Part shown: positions 26,216 through 35,471 of the stretch, piece by piece
How the letters are laid out: the number at the start of each line of letters is the position of its first letter
How positions within the stretch are numbered: position 1 is the first letter of the stretch
Assembly (NCBI GenBank): GCA_002470515.1
Contig: DKML01000031.1
Coordinates: 1 to 64,000 of the forward strand
Length of the DNA: 64,000 nucleotides
From: Proteobacteria bacterium UBA7415
GTDB taxonomy: Bacteria; Pseudomonadota; Gammaproteobacteria; Arenicellales; Arenicellaceae
Direction: 5' to 3'
Translations under genes and position numbers: made by a program
Notes under the pieces: generated by a model
What the model was told of the DNA's origin: nothing
Seen by the model: the letters and a program-made list of their open reading frames with translations, nothing else
The model's database searches: none

Positions 26216-26803
26216 TTATTGAATCTTATCGGTTTTTGGCGCACTCGCCACTTTCTCTGAGTATACAAACTCGAAAACCAGTTGAGCACCTACTTTTACG
26301 TATTCTTGTAATTCGGCAAGAGCCCAATCTTCTTCGTCTTCGTCGGCGTCACCTGCAGCGGCCTCAGAAATGTCGATGAAGTCTCGTACAATTTCGGGAC
26401 CATTGCTCGGCAACTGGTCAATACTGAATTTATCATTGTGCAACAACCCCAGAACATAGCCTTTACACCAGCTCGCTAGTTCATCTGTACGCAAGCCTAA
26501 CGCGTCATCATCATCCGGCATTAAGAGACTGAAGTTTTCTGAGTCGTCAAAAAGACCGTCACTGGTTTGCCTATAAAGGTCTTGTACTTGAGTCAAGAGG
26601 TTACTGAAGCGGCCTTCAGTTGAGTCATAATTAGGCTCAATCAGCTTTAATAAGTCCGGCGTCTGACCCGTTTTTAGGTGGTTTACTATAGCGCCCACGA
26701 CTATACCGTGCACTTCGCTAGCGGTTACTTCTAGCTGTGCCAGCTCAAGCACAATACCCAGTTGTTCGTATAAATCCGTATTTGTCACGGTCTCACCCAT
26801 CAA
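26216..26803 (-). CDS. UPF0149 (YgfB/YecA-like) family protein
   Basis: A 195-residue acidic, all-helical protein of the UPF0149 family, recognised by ASEVHGIVVGA near the N terminus and SWCKGYVLGLLH near residue 120, followed by the helix-rich VRDFIDISEAAAGDADEDEEDWALAELQEYVKVGA. It lacks the YecA-type metal-binding C-terminal tail, as YgfB proteins do. It lies 105 bases upstream of pepP, the conserved gammaproteobacterial order. The gene diverges from the zapB-like/zapA pair. Function not firmly established. Confidence 0.88.
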   Translation of the reverse strand: MMGETVTNTDLYEQLGIVLELAQLEVTASEVHGIVVGAIVNHLKTGQTPDLLKLIEPNYDSTEGRFSNLLTQVQDLYRQTSDGLFDDSENFSLLMPDDDDALGLRTDELASWCKGYVLGLLHNDKFSIDQLPSNGPEIVRDFIDISEAAAGDADEDEEDWALAELQEYVKVGAQLVFEFVYSEKVASAPKTDKIQ

Positions 26804-26953
26804 AATCTTTGAATAAAAACCTATTATAACCGATGCGGTCGTGTAAGTATTGTGGCCATAACAGCTCGAGATATGCGGTATGAACGTTTATCCTTGTTGA
26901 CCCTTTCAGGCGCTTAGCCTTACTATTACGGCAATTACAGTTCAGGTGTCCTT

Positions 26954-27157
26954 ATGGAAGTAGAAATTAGCAGCTTGGAAAGACGCATCGAAACCCTTAT
27001 CGATGAATGCCGCCGTTTGAATACGGAGAACAGATCGCTGCGAACTGAACAGGGTGAGTTAGTCAGTGAGAGGACTCAGCTCAAAGAAAAAAACAGATTA
27101 GCGTGCAGCCGCTTAGAACGGATCGTTGCAAAACTAAAACTGCTGGAAGAGCAATAA
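26954..27157 (+). CDS. ZapB-like small coiled-coil protein
   Basis: A 67-residue, almost wholly coiled-coil protein (heptads in LERRIETLIDECRRLNTENRSLR and ERTQLKEKNRLACSRLERIV). It matches the short TIGR02449 family found just upstream of zapA in gammaproteobacteria. A function in cell division with ZapA is inferred from this linkage only. zapA follows 67 bases later on the same strand. Confidence 0.8.
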   Translation: MEVEISSLERRIETLIDECRRLNTENRSLRTEQGELVSERTQLKEKNRLACSRLERIVAKLKLLEEQ

Positions 27158-27224
27158 CTGCAGTCTTGTTAAGCACATTACAGACGAACAAGTATCATCG
27201 CGTCATTATCAAACAGGAATCCCC

Positions 27225-27524
27225 ATGGCCAGTAAAGGCGTAAATATTTCAATTCTAGGTCGCGACTTTTCAGTTGCGTGTCCTGAAGATGCTCAAGAAG
27301 AACTTATGGAAGCTGCTCGATATCTGGATAAAACCATGAAAGATATCCAAAAAACCGGAAAAATCATTGGCAGCGAAAGAACCGCAATAATGGCCGCGCT
27401 TAATATCACCAACGATCTGTTAAAGCTACAACGCAGCACAGCAGGTCAGGCGGAGGCTCAAGCTAGGTTGAGCTCATTGCAAGAAAAAATCGACGACGTT
27501 CTTAAAGAGGCAAAACTAAACTAA
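27225..27524 (+). CDS. zapA: Cell division protein ZapA
   Basis: A 99-residue protein that binds and bundles FtsZ at the division ring. The N-terminal domain is recognisable from VNISILGRDFSVACPEDAQEEL and LMEAARYLDKTMKDIQ, the short C-terminal coiled coil from ALNITNDLLKLQR. It starts with ATGGCC after a GGAAT sequence. It directly precedes the 6S RNA gene, as in Escherichia coli and many other gammaproteobacteria. Confidence 0.93.
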   Translation: MASKGVNISILGRDFSVACPEDAQEELMEAARYLDKTMKDIQKTGKIIGSERTAIMAALNITNDLLKLQRSTAGQAEAQARLSSLQEKIDDVLKEAKLN

Positions 27525-27737
27525 GGCTTTTTACCAGTCACAACACACTGATTTTTTCGAAAAACTCAATTGTCCTTACCATCCTTTAGCTTATACCTAG
27601 CTAAGCATTAATCCTCGTTAACTTAACTGGCGTTAGTGCCAAACAATCAAGGTAAATTGATGTGGCGCTGTTATACTTCATACTGGCGTTGCCTGTGGTG
27701 TTAGTAGACGTTTCTAATCCCTTAGAACCTAGTCTTT

Positions 27738-27893
27738 TTACCCGGGAGTTATATTGGTAAGCTGGTGTGATCGATTCTGCTAGCCGTTTGCTCGCAAACT
27801 GTTAGTTGCTATTGAACCCGACGTTTGCCATCGATTCCCACTTGAACCACCGGTTCAAGGCACCAAACGTAGTACGGCATTTACGGGTAACGC
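27738..27893 (+). ncRNA. ssrS: 6S RNA
   Basis: 6S RNA binds sigma-70 RNA polymerase in stationary phase. The 5' end (TTACCCG) pairs with a 3' segment (CGGGTAA at 27884-27890), giving the closing stem. The interior has the conserved hairpin CTTGAACCACCGGTTCAAGG (27841-27860), nearly the Escherichia coli sequence. The location between zapA and ygfA is the canonical one. A T-run from about 27894 marks the end. The exact 5' end is uncertain by several bases. About 155 bases long, within the range for the family. Confidence 0.85.
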
Positions 27894-28008
27894 TCTTTTT
27901 TATTTTTCCAGTCTCTGTTTAGACGCTAAATCTTAAGCTCAAAAGGTATAGGATTTGCACTGGCCAAAGCCTAACGATGAAATCGGCTCAATAAACAATC
28001 TAGATCTT

Positions 28009-28620
28009 ATGAGCAATTCAAACTGGGCAATACGTAAACAGATGGTAGCAGCTCGATCAGCTCTCAGCCGACAGCAATCACATGATGCAGCTGTTAACCT
28101 CGCTCGCATCGCGCGGCATTATCCCCCTTTGATGCGTTCAACCAGCATCGCTAGCTACATCCCCGTTAGAGGCGAAATTTCCCCGCATGCCGTAATAAGA
28201 ACAATGAATATCAACCGCGCCTGCATACCCGTAATTTGCGATCTTAAAGCGGGCCAAATGAAGTTTTGTAGCACAGATCATGCCCTACTTGCCTATCCCC
28301 AAGCGTTATATAAGCCAGACATTAGACGCAATGAATATGGTATTCCTGAACCTATACTGGATACCATACCCCTACAAACCCGTGCCTTAGATGCTGTATT
28401 GGTTCCCTTAGCCGCTTTTGACAGGTTCGGCAGTAGATTGGGCTTAGGCGCAGGGTTTTACGACCGAGCCTTTGAATACAGACTTTGGAATCGCCATTTA
28501 ATGCGCCCCATTCTGATTGGCTTAGCTCATGAATTTCAAGAGGTAGATCAGCTCGACTCTGCTCCGTGGGACGTGCCACTTGATGTTATTATTACGCCAA
28601 AGGAAATCATTCGTCCTTAG
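28009..28620 (+). CDS. ygfA: 5-formyltetrahydrofolate cyclo-ligase family protein
   Basis: A 203-residue enzyme that converts 5-formyltetrahydrofolate to methenyltetrahydrofolate with ATP. Motifs are RKQMVAARSALS near the start, YIPVRGEISPHAV, and the nucleotide loop RLGLGAGFYDRAF (GMGGGYYD-like) near residue 145. I chose the ATG giving MSNSNWAIRK because it aligns with the family start; a TTG at 27955 would add 18 residues, and neither has a strong ribosome-binding site. Its position after 6S RNA is conserved in gammaproteobacteria, where the two are often cotranscribed. Confidence 0.88.
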   Translation: MSNSNWAIRKQMVAARSALSRQQSHDAAVNLARIARHYPPLMRSTSIASYIPVRGEISPHAVIRTMNINRACIPVICDLKAGQMKFCSTDHALLAYPQALYKPDIRRNEYGIPEPILDTIPLQTRALDAVLVPLAAFDRFGSRLGLGAGFYDRAFEYRLWNRHLMRPILIGLAHEFQEVDQLDSAPWDVPLDVIITPKEIIRP

Positions 28621-28699
28621 CGAGCTTAGAACGAACGAAAATCATCCCTATTTATTGATGCTAAATCAGCCATTTTTACCGATTTAATGGAGAAAATTA

Positions 28700-29461
28700 A
28701 TGCCAAACACTATTCAACGTAACATAGTTATTCAAGACAGCTTAAGTACGCGCGTGTCCAAGAGTCTTTTTTGCATCACATTCCTCTTAGCTATGTTGTC
28801 GGCATGTCAGCAGCAAGAAACAACTGAAACAACAGCAAATACTAGTGACACAGAGGCCGTTGTTACAGAAGCAGTAACGACCGCTGAAGACACTATGCAA
28901 ACATCCATCGATACAATTGTCGAAAACATAACTGAAGATAACCAGGAAACCACTATGAGCGATACTTCAACTATTCTTTTATCCACTAGCCTAGGCGATA
29001 TCACGATTGAACTTGATCACAAAAATGCACCAGAAAGCGCTAAGAACTTCGAAGCCTATGTCGCTGCTGGTCATTACGATGGCGTGATTTTCCATCGCGT
29101 AATTCCAAACTTCATGATTCAAGGCGGTGGTTTTGCCATTGGCATGCAACAAAAACCGACTCAAGCTACGATTGTTAATGAAGCTGATAACGGTTTGAAA
29201 AACATGAAGTACACATTGGCAATGGCGCGTACCAACGAGCCACATTCAGCGTCCTCTCAGTTTTTCATCAACACCAACGATAATGACTTCTTGAACCACA
29301 CAGCGACTACGCCACAAGGCTGGGGCTATGCAGTATTCGGCAAAGTTACTGACGGCTTTGATGTTGTTGATCAAATCGGCACAGTTCAAACTGGACAACA
29401 AGGCCCACATGGTGATGTACCGGTAACAGATGTAGTCATTGTTAGCGCGAAGAAGCTGTAA
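28700..29461 (+). CDS. Cyclophilin-type peptidyl-prolyl isomerase lipoprotein
   Basis: A 253-residue protein. A lipoprotein signal ends in LAMLSAC (lipobox Cys at residue 36), followed by a low-complexity Thr/Glu linker to about residue 85. A PpiB-type cyclophilin domain then carries the catalytic Arg and Phe motif ([13 protein letters not shown]) and the [10 protein letters not shown] and [14 protein letters not shown] segments. Lipidation would place the isomerase in the periplasm on a membrane. An internal ATG at 28955 with AGGA seven bases upstream begins exactly at the folded domain, so a short cytoplasmic form is possible (see findings). Confidence 0.9.
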   Translation: MPNTIQRNIVIQDSLSTRVSKSLFCITFLLAMLSACQQQETTETTANTSDTEAVVTEAVTTAEDTMQTSIDTIVENITEDNQETTMSDTSTILLSTSLGDITIELDHKNAPESAKNFEAYVAAGHYDGVIFHRVIPNFMIQGGGFAIGMQQKPTQATIVNEADNGLKNMKYTLAMARTNEPHSASSQFFINTNDNDFLNHTATTPQGWGYAVFGKVTDGFDVVDQIGTVQTGQQGPHGDVPVTDVVIVSAKKL

Positions 29462-29532
29462 GCACTATTGATTTGATTCAAGAAAAAGTACTAGCTTAAT
29501 TAAAACAATAAAAAACGATACGAGCCTGCTAG

Positions 29533-30522
29533 ATGTCAGCTTCTAAACGAATAATGCTAACGGGCGCTACCGGTTTTACGGGTGGCGCTTTGGCAAAAAA
29601 ACTGGTGGCTCAAGGCCACACGGTAGTCGCTTTGGTTCGCCCAACCGGTAACACCCGATCGCTTGATGCGCTCGGAGCAAACTTAGTTGAGGGTGACATA
29701 ACCAATGCTGACGCCGTTAGCAAAGCGGCCGAAGGCTGCGACATAATCTATAATATTGCAGCCGTTTATCGCACAGCCGGACATCCAGACTCTTATTACG
29801 AAGCGGTTAATACCGAAGGTGTTCAACATATTATTGATGCCGCTATTAAGCACAAAGTTGGCCGTACAGTGCATTGCTCAACGATTGGCGTGCATGGCGA
29901 CATCGAAGAAATACCCTCAAATGAAGAATCACCATTCAACCCCGGTGATATCTATCAACGCACTAAACTGGCTGGCGAAGAGTTATTTGCCGATGCAATG
30001 GCGAAAGGCTTGTCTGGTTCTATCTTTAGGCCTGGCGCTATTTATGGCCCAGGTGATTTGCGCTTACTCAAAATGTTTAAGCAAATCAAAAGAGGTTTTT
30101 TTCCTTTGTTTGGCGGCGGAAAGAACCTCTATCATTTGTCTTATATCGACGACCTTACCGACGGCATTATTCTGTGCGGCGAGCATCCTAACGCAGTTGG
30201 TGAGCGGTTTATATTGTGCTCAGACGAATACGACACAATGAAAGCATTGGCCGCAGACATTGCCGACGAACTTGGCGTTAAAGCGCCGCGTTTTGCGCCG
30301 CCAATTTGCCCCCTTATGTTCGCGGCTAAAGTCTGTGAGGCTATTTGTAAACCACTTGGATTGAACCCCATCTTGCATACACGACGTGTTGAATTTTTCG
30401 TAAAGTCGCGCGCTTTCGACAACGCCAAAGCAAAACGTCTATTGGGGTATCAGCCAAAAATGGGCACCAAAGAAGGCGTGCGACGAACTATCGCGTGGTA
30501 CCAGGCTAATGGATACCTTTAA
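29533..30522 (+). CDS. NAD-dependent epimerase/3-beta-HSD-like extended SDR
   Basis: A 329-residue extended SDR. The N-terminal cofactor motif is TGATGFTGGALAKKL, followed by NIAAVYRTAG and the catalytic YQRTKLAGEEL near residue 140. The FRPGAIYGPGD segment is typical of nucleotide-sugar epimerases, 3-beta-hydroxysteroid-dehydrogenase-like and hopanoid-associated epimerases (HpnA). It overlaps the FAD dehydrogenase gene by 14 bases, which in turn overlaps a glycosyltransferase, so the three are translationally linked and probably act in one lipid- or glycan-related pathway. Substrate unknown. Confidence 0.78.
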   Translation: MSASKRIMLTGATGFTGGALAKKLVAQGHTVVALVRPTGNTRSLDALGANLVEGDITNADAVSKAAEGCDIIYNIAAVYRTAGHPDSYYEAVNTEGVQHIIDAAIKHKVGRTVHCSTIGVHGDIEEIPSNEESPFNPGDIYQRTKLAGEELFADAMAKGLSGSIFRPGAIYGPGDLRLLKMFKQIKRGFFPLFGGGKNLYHLSYIDDLTDGIILCGEHPNAVGERFILCSDEYDTMKALAADIADELGVKAPRFAPPICPLMFAAKVCEAICKPLGLNPILHTRRVEFFVKSRAFDNAKAKRLLGYQPKMGTKEGVRRTIAWYQANGYL

Positions 30523-32194
30523 ACGAGATACCGCAAGACTGGGTTCCGAACAGTATGATGCTCTTATCATTGGGGGCGGTATATCGGGAGCGTGGTTAGC
30601 CTTACATTGCCAGCAAGCGGGGTTGAAAACCGCATTGATTGATCGCGGCGACTACGCTGGCGAGACCTCTTCATCGTCGTCTAAGCTATTACACGGTGGC
30701 ATCCGCTATCTACAGCAATTTCAGTTTACAAAGGTACGTGAATCGGCCATGGAACGCGCTGAATTCATATATGCAGCGCCTCATCTATCCACAGCAATTC
30801 CGTTCATTATTCCGACCTACCCTGATTTTAGCCGAAGCAAGTTTTTTCTAAATTGTGGAATGCTCGCTTATAGCATCCTGTGCTTGGGTCAAAACCGCCT
30901 GATCAACAATAAGGCCGAGCGCATCCCTAGAACACGCAACATCAATAAAACACAACTCAATGCGCTTTATGATTTGGATGATGTGAATACCGGTGGCGTA
31001 GTGTTTTTTGAGCGCCACATGTTTGATAGCGAGCGCATGGTGTTAGAAATTCTAAAGACCGCTGCAGATGCAGGTGCAACCGTTACCAATTACGTAAACG
31101 CAGATTCATTAATCGTAAAAGATTCGCGCGTATTAGGCGTTCAGGCTTGTGATACTAAATCTGGCGACAATTTTGACATCAAAGCCAAACTTGTCATTAA
31201 CGCCGCGGGACCGTGGATAGATGGCCTAAATGGTAGCCTGCCGAATGCTGAGCAAGCGCCTTCGATAAACGGCTTCGCACTAGGTTCGCATATTGTTACT
31301 CGCCAGATATCGGATCATGCTATAGCGGTTGCCACCGAACTCGAAAGCGATGCAGCATTAGATCGAGGGGGCCGTCACGTATTTGCCATTCCTTGGCGAG
31401 GTTACTCTCTTATTGGTACGAGCTACGCCGAAGTTGAAAGCTGTGACGGTGACCTGAGCATTAAACCAGAACACGTCGATGAACTGCTCGCTGCCATCAA
31501 TCACGGATTACCCAAAGCACAACTCACACGGGATGACTTGATCTCAGGGTATTCAGGTCTATACCCCTTGCGTACCGACAACATCAAATCGACTGTGTAT
31601 CAAGGCACTGGCGAGTATCAAATAATTGATCATGCACAAGCCAATAAAATTGAGGGGCTAGTGACAGCCCTCGGCGCTAAATTCACGACTGGCCGTAAGC
31701 TTTCAGCACTAACTCTAAAAGTGGTTGCTAAAAAGTTAGGTGTTTCTAGTCGAATAGATCGCCGTAAGCTGAGTGCTAGTCAGTACGATGATTTCCTAAA
31801 ATTTGTGAGCGATCTTATTAATGATTTCGGCGGCAGCTATTCATCTGAAACACTGCAACACCTAGCACATCATTATGGGAGCGACGCGCGAGCCGTATTG
31901 GCGCTTGCCGACAGCGACGTGCAACTGCAATCCACCATCATGCCTGGGCAGCCAGATTTACTCGCTCAGGTTGCTTGGGCGGTAATTCACGAACAAGCGT
32001 TGGGTTTAGAAGATGTTTTGTTTAGAAGGCTCTCAATCGGTCTACTGGGTTTAGACGAGGCACAGCTTGAAAACGTCGCCACGTTAATGGCCAAGCTACT
32101 CAACTGGGATGCGGTCAAACAGGCTGCAGAGGTGGCTCACCTTTCGCATCGCCTTAAAACGATCGAAGCTGCGCTTCGGCCTACCACTCGATGA
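30509..32194 (+). CDS. FAD-dependent glycerol-3-phosphate dehydrogenase-like protein
   Basis: A 561-residue flavoprotein of the GlpA/GlpD family, which oxidises glycerol 3-phosphate to dihydroxyacetone phosphate. The FAD motif is IIGGGISGAWLAL at the N terminus. Family segments include SSSSSKLLHGGIRYLQQF, a VINAAGPWID strand near residue 235, and the C-terminal helical DAO_C region. It is linked by overlaps to an epimerase and a glycosyltransferase rather than glycerol kinase, so a specialised role (perhaps a related polyol phosphate) is possible. Confidence 0.82.
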   Translation: MDTFKRDTARLGSEQYDALIIGGGISGAWLALHCQQAGLKTALIDRGDYAGETSSSSSKLLHGGIRYLQQFQFTKVRESAMERAEFIYAAPHLSTAIPFIIPTYPDFSRSKFFLNCGMLAYSILCLGQNRLINNKAERIPRTRNINKTQLNALYDLDDVNTGGVVFFERHMFDSERMVLEILKTAADAGATVTNYVNADSLIVKDSRVLGVQACDTKSGDNFDIKAKLVINAAGPWIDGLNGSLPNAEQAPSINGFALGSHIVTRQISDHAIAVATELESDAALDRGGRHVFAIPWRGYSLIGTSYAEVESCDGDLSIKPEHVDELLAAINHGLPKAQLTRDDLISGYSGLYPLRTDNIKSTVYQGTGEYQIIDHAQANKIEGLVTALGAKFTTGRKLSALTLKVVAKKLGVSSRIDRRKLSASQYDDFLKFVSDLINDFGGSYSSETLQHLAHHYGSDARAVLALADSDVQLQSTIMPGQPDLLAQVAWAVIHEQALGLEDVLFRRLSIGLLGLDEAQLENVATLMAKLLNWDAVKQAAEVAHLSHRLKTIEAALRPTTR

Positions 32195-33399
32195 AGTCAG
32201 ACATGAGCACCACAAAAAAATCTAATCACCTCGTGCTGCACATAGCGCCTACGCCGTTTTTTGCGGACCGTGGCTGCCATATTCGCATTGAGGGCATCGT
32301 ACGCAGTTTACGCGTACTGGATTGGGATAGCGTTGTATGCACTTATCATCACGGATACGATGTTGAAGGAGTTGAGACACGGCGTATTGGCGCAATTGAG
32401 TCTTATACACAGACTGCAGCAGGTCCAAACCCTTGGAAACTTTGGGCAGATTTGAAACTATTGTGGTTAAGCGCAAACACTTATAGGCGTGAACGACCTG
32501 ATGTAATACATGCGCATTTGCACGAAGGCCTTTTTATTGGTCTATTAGTGAAGTGGGTGTTTTTCTGGCGACGAACGCCATTGATCGCCGACCTTCAAGG
32601 CAGCTTTACTGGCGAGCTTGACAGCCACGGAGTGTTCAAGAAACTTGGGTTTCTAAAACCTATATTTCGCTTTGCAGAGAAAGTATTGATGTGGTTTCCA
32701 AATCACATTGTTTGTTCTTCAGAACGTTCATTGAATTTGTTTATTAACGACTTCCACATCAACCCAGAGCGTATCTCCTTGGCGCAGGATGGAGCGGATA
32801 AGGGCGCGGAATTGAGCAATAAACAGCGTAGCGCGCTATTCAAAGAATTGGGGCTACCAAAAGATAAAACCTTGGTCGTTTACTCTGGGGCATTACTTGA
32901 CTCTAAAGGCCTCAAGCAACTTCAAAAGTTAATTCAACGGAGTGATCCACTCCGAACACACTTTTTAATCATTGGATATCCTACCGAAGCTCTTGCTGAA
33001 TTCTTGGCTACGAGTCAACTGAACGACCGGTGCTCTCTATTAGGACAATTTCCGTTTGAGCGATTACCGCAACTTTTACAGCTCAGTGATATTGCTGTTG
33101 ATCCAAAGAACTTCGATGCCGGTGAAGGCAGCGGCAAGATGCTTAACTACATGGCCAATGGCTTGCCCGTTTTGGCGTTTGATACACCCAACAATAGAGC
33201 CTTTCTGCCCAGCAACACGCCGTTAGCAGCAAACGTTGAAGACATGGCAAATCAATTGGATAGCTGGCTTTCTGACGCCAACGAACGATCAGCAACGGCC
33301 CAACACAACCAAGTGTTTTTCGATGAAAACTACTCGTGGACCGTCACTCAAGGGCAGTTAAGTGACGTCTATCTTGGTATATCGAGTGCTGATCTTTAG
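32191..33399 (+). CDS. GT-B glycosyltransferase (family 4-like)
   Basis: A 402-residue GT-B-fold glycosyltransferase. The N-terminal domain has the acceptor-side HIAPTPFFADRGCHIR loop. The middle has VIHAHLHEGLFIG (family-4 pattern) and the C-terminal domain the donor-binding VVYSGALLDSKGL and DPKNFDAGEGSGKMLNYMANGLPVL segments, with the conserved Glu-containing motif. It starts four bases within the preceding gene (ATGA overlap). The nucleotide sugar and acceptor are unknown; the context suggests a glycerol-containing glycolipid or polymer. Confidence 0.8.
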   Translation: MKSDMSTTKKSNHLVLHIAPTPFFADRGCHIRIEGIVRSLRVLDWDSVVCTYHHGYDVEGVETRRIGAIESYTQTAAGPNPWKLWADLKLLWLSANTYRRERPDVIHAHLHEGLFIGLLVKWVFFWRRTPLIADLQGSFTGELDSHGVFKKLGFLKPIFRFAEKVLMWFPNHIVCSSERSLNLFINDFHINPERISLAQDGADKGAELSNKQRSALFKELGLPKDKTLVVYSGALLDSKGLKQLQKLIQRSDPLRTHFLIIGYPTEALAEFLATSQLNDRCSLLGQFPFERLPQLLQLSDIAVDPKNFDAGEGSGKMLNYMANGLPVLAFDTPNNRAFLPSNTPLAANVEDMANQLDSWLSDANERSATAQHNQVFFDENYSWTVTQGQLSDVYLGISSADL

Positions 33400-33481
33400 C
33401 GCTTAAGCCGTGAGATACGGTCTGACGCTCTATCTGCATTTTGGCCTAGATTTGTCAGACGACTTAAGAATAACCAGCAAG

Positions 33482-34261
33482 CTATCCTGCTACAAAGCCA
33501 CCGTCAACCATGTGGATTGATCCGGTGCAATAAGATGATTCATCGCTACCAAGAAACAGCGCCATATTGGCAACTTCTTGATCTGTACCGTAACGCTTCA
33601 TCGGAATCAGTCCTTCGATGTCGTCATGCACGGCTTTAGTATCATCAGGTGACATTTGTGTTTCAAGCGACTGCATCATCCGATTATCAATCGGACCTGG
33701 TCCAATTGCATTGACCCTAATGCGGCTTTCGCCAAGCTCCATTGCTGACGTTTTGACCAATCCAAATACAGCGTGTTTGCTTGCCGTGTAGGGCGACAGC
33801 CCAGGGAATCCAGTTAGGCCTGCGACAGATGATATGGCAATTATTGAGCCACCACCGCGCGCCTTCATAGGCGCAACGCAATATTTCATCGACAACCAAA
33901 CACCGATCACATTAACGTTTAACACCTGCTGCCAGTTTTCATAGGTTTGAATTTCGATCGGGCTGACTACTCCTTCCGTGCCAGCATTCGCCATCAAAAT
34001 ATCAACGCCACCGAATGCATCAATGGTCGCCTGAACGGCCGCGGCGGTTTGTTCTTCGTTGTCTGCTTCGGCAACCGCTTGCGCAATATTGTTGCCGCCG
34101 CCTAGCTTCTTTACGGAGCTACTAAGCTTCTCTTTAGATCGTGCAACGAGCATAACTTTCGCTCCTTGATCAAGGTATAACTTAGCCGTTGCTTCACCAA
34201 TACCGCCAGTTGCACCCGTAATGATTGCTACCTTACCTTCAAGTCTGTTTCCTGTGCTCAT
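33482..34261 (-). CDS. Classical short-chain dehydrogenase (glucose-1-dehydrogenase/FabG-like)
   Basis: A 259-residue NAD(P)-dependent SDR. It has the cofactor motif TGATGGIGEATAKLY near residue 15, NAG near residue 90, catalytic Ser and YTASKHAVFG near residues 145-160, and the C-terminal YCTGSIHMVDGGFVAG. It stands alone; no neighbouring gene indicates a substrate. It is distinct in sequence from the two other SDRs in the window. Confidence 0.88.
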   Translation of the reverse strand: MSTGNRLEGKVAIITGATGGIGEATAKLYLDQGAKVMLVARSKEKLSSSVKKLGGGNNIAQAVAEADNEEQTAAAVQATIDAFGGVDILMANAGTEGVVSPIEIQTYENWQQVLNVNVIGVWLSMKYCVAPMKARGGGSIIAISSVAGLTGFPGLSPYTASKHAVFGLVKTSAMELGESRIRVNAIGPGPIDNRMMQSLETQMSPDDTKAVHDDIEGLIPMKRYGTDQEVANMALFLGSDESSYCTGSIHMVDGGFVAG

Positions 34262-34796
34262 TTGCTTCTCCGAATCATGTTGTGTTCAGTAATTATCGAC
34301 TCATCATTTTCAGAGTGAAACCTATCCTTAAAAATGTGATCTGCTTACTGTACAGTAACTTCGGTTAAGTCCGACAGTACATTAATCGACTTATTTGGTT
34401 TTTGAATCAATAGTTCTAAGGGCAAATACTTACGGGCTACACGATTCTTGAGACTATTTCTAATGAGTAAGATCTAGCTATTATTTCTTACCTTCAATCT
34501 TATTTCCTGCACTCATTCATATTTATAACGTCCTGAGTAACCACTACCAACAGTTCATCGTCTTCATTTAAGGCGGACACCTATACTTGCACTAACATCA
34601 TTTTCGCGTGGGTCGATCGCTGCGATAACATCAGCAAAGTGAATGCCTGCAATCAGTAAATCTTGGATATTAACGAGCTTCCTATTTATACTGCCACCGA
34701 TCCCACCACGCAGATGCTCTCTAATTTTCATTGGAAAGTAGACCGTTAGGTTTCGCATAACCCTCACCTCTAAGAGCCACATTTCCCTTGCCAAAA
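34262..34796 (-). other. Gene-poor stretch
   Basis: About 535 bases between the SDR gene and the membrane protein gene. A 128-codon frame at 34564-34950 overlaps the membrane protein gene in another frame, has no ribosome-binding site and resembles no family. No clear terminator, repeat or RNA gene was seen; it may carry the SDR promoter. Confidence 0.4.
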
Positions 34797-35339
34797 TTAA
34801 CTCGCCAAAATACTTCTTACCACGACCGACCAAACCAACAATGTAATGGCCAATACCCATCCAGTTACACGCATAACCCATGGCTTGGATATTATTAGTG
34901 GTAGAACAGTCAGTATGCTCATGTAGAACATGAGCAACAAGTAGTACCACGGTGAAAAAATATCACCGCGAACAAATGTTTCTCCTACATCTAATGCGTA
35001 CATGGCAAGCACCGACCCCAACAAGAATTTGCGTTGCAACTCTTCGGAATAACCGGTCAACAGCTTATATGGATATAAGGACGCTGCCATCAAATAATGA
35101 CAGGTCGCATATACCGTTAGATAAAGGAACTCATGAAAATGCCAGTCCACATGGTCGCTCCATCGAAAAAGAAGCCACCAATTGAGGAGTAAAATATTGC
35201 CCACTAAAATCGTCCAAGCGATTCGCGTGTCGGTAAGCTCTCGCCGAACAAAGGCTTGAAGCACTCCTGAGAGCAAGTTAGATAAGCCAAGACCAAATAT
35301 GATCGACAATAGAACGGCTATATATTCAAATTTGGACAT
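34797..35339 (-). CDS. Multi-span integral membrane protein of unknown function
   Basis: A 180-residue protein with about five hydrophobic segments (IAVLLSIIFGLGLSNLL, AWTILVGNILLLNWWLLF, YLTVYATCHYLMAASLY, YYLLLMFYMSILTVLPLI, VTGWVLAITLLVWSVVV). It was not recognised as a member of a named family. The aromatic-rich segments between spans suggest a channel or sensor-like bundle. It lies alone, downstream of the flippase-propeller gene on the same strand but separated by 132 bases. Confidence 0.6.
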   Translation of the reverse strand: MSKFEYIAVLLSIIFGLGLSNLLSGVLQAFVRRELTDTRIAWTILVGNILLLNWWLLFRWSDHVDWHFHEFLYLTVYATCHYLMAASLYPYKLLTGYSEELQRKFLLGSVLAMYALDVGETFVRGDIFSPWYYLLLMFYMSILTVLPLIISKPWVMRVTGWVLAITLLVWSVVVRSILAS

Positions 35340-35471
35340 TCGTTTGCTCTAGATTCCGTATATTAGGCAGACCGCAATACTGCGTGACCGAGAGAGTATA
35401 CAACGAGCGGGCCACTCAGGCCGCGTCTAGGTAACGCGACCGTAAGAGCGTGATCAACTTTTATCGAACAT

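Noticed and set aside
34564..34950. 128-codon frame beside the membrane protein gene
   Set aside because: It overlaps a better-supported gene in another frame, lacks a ribosome-binding site and resembles nothing.
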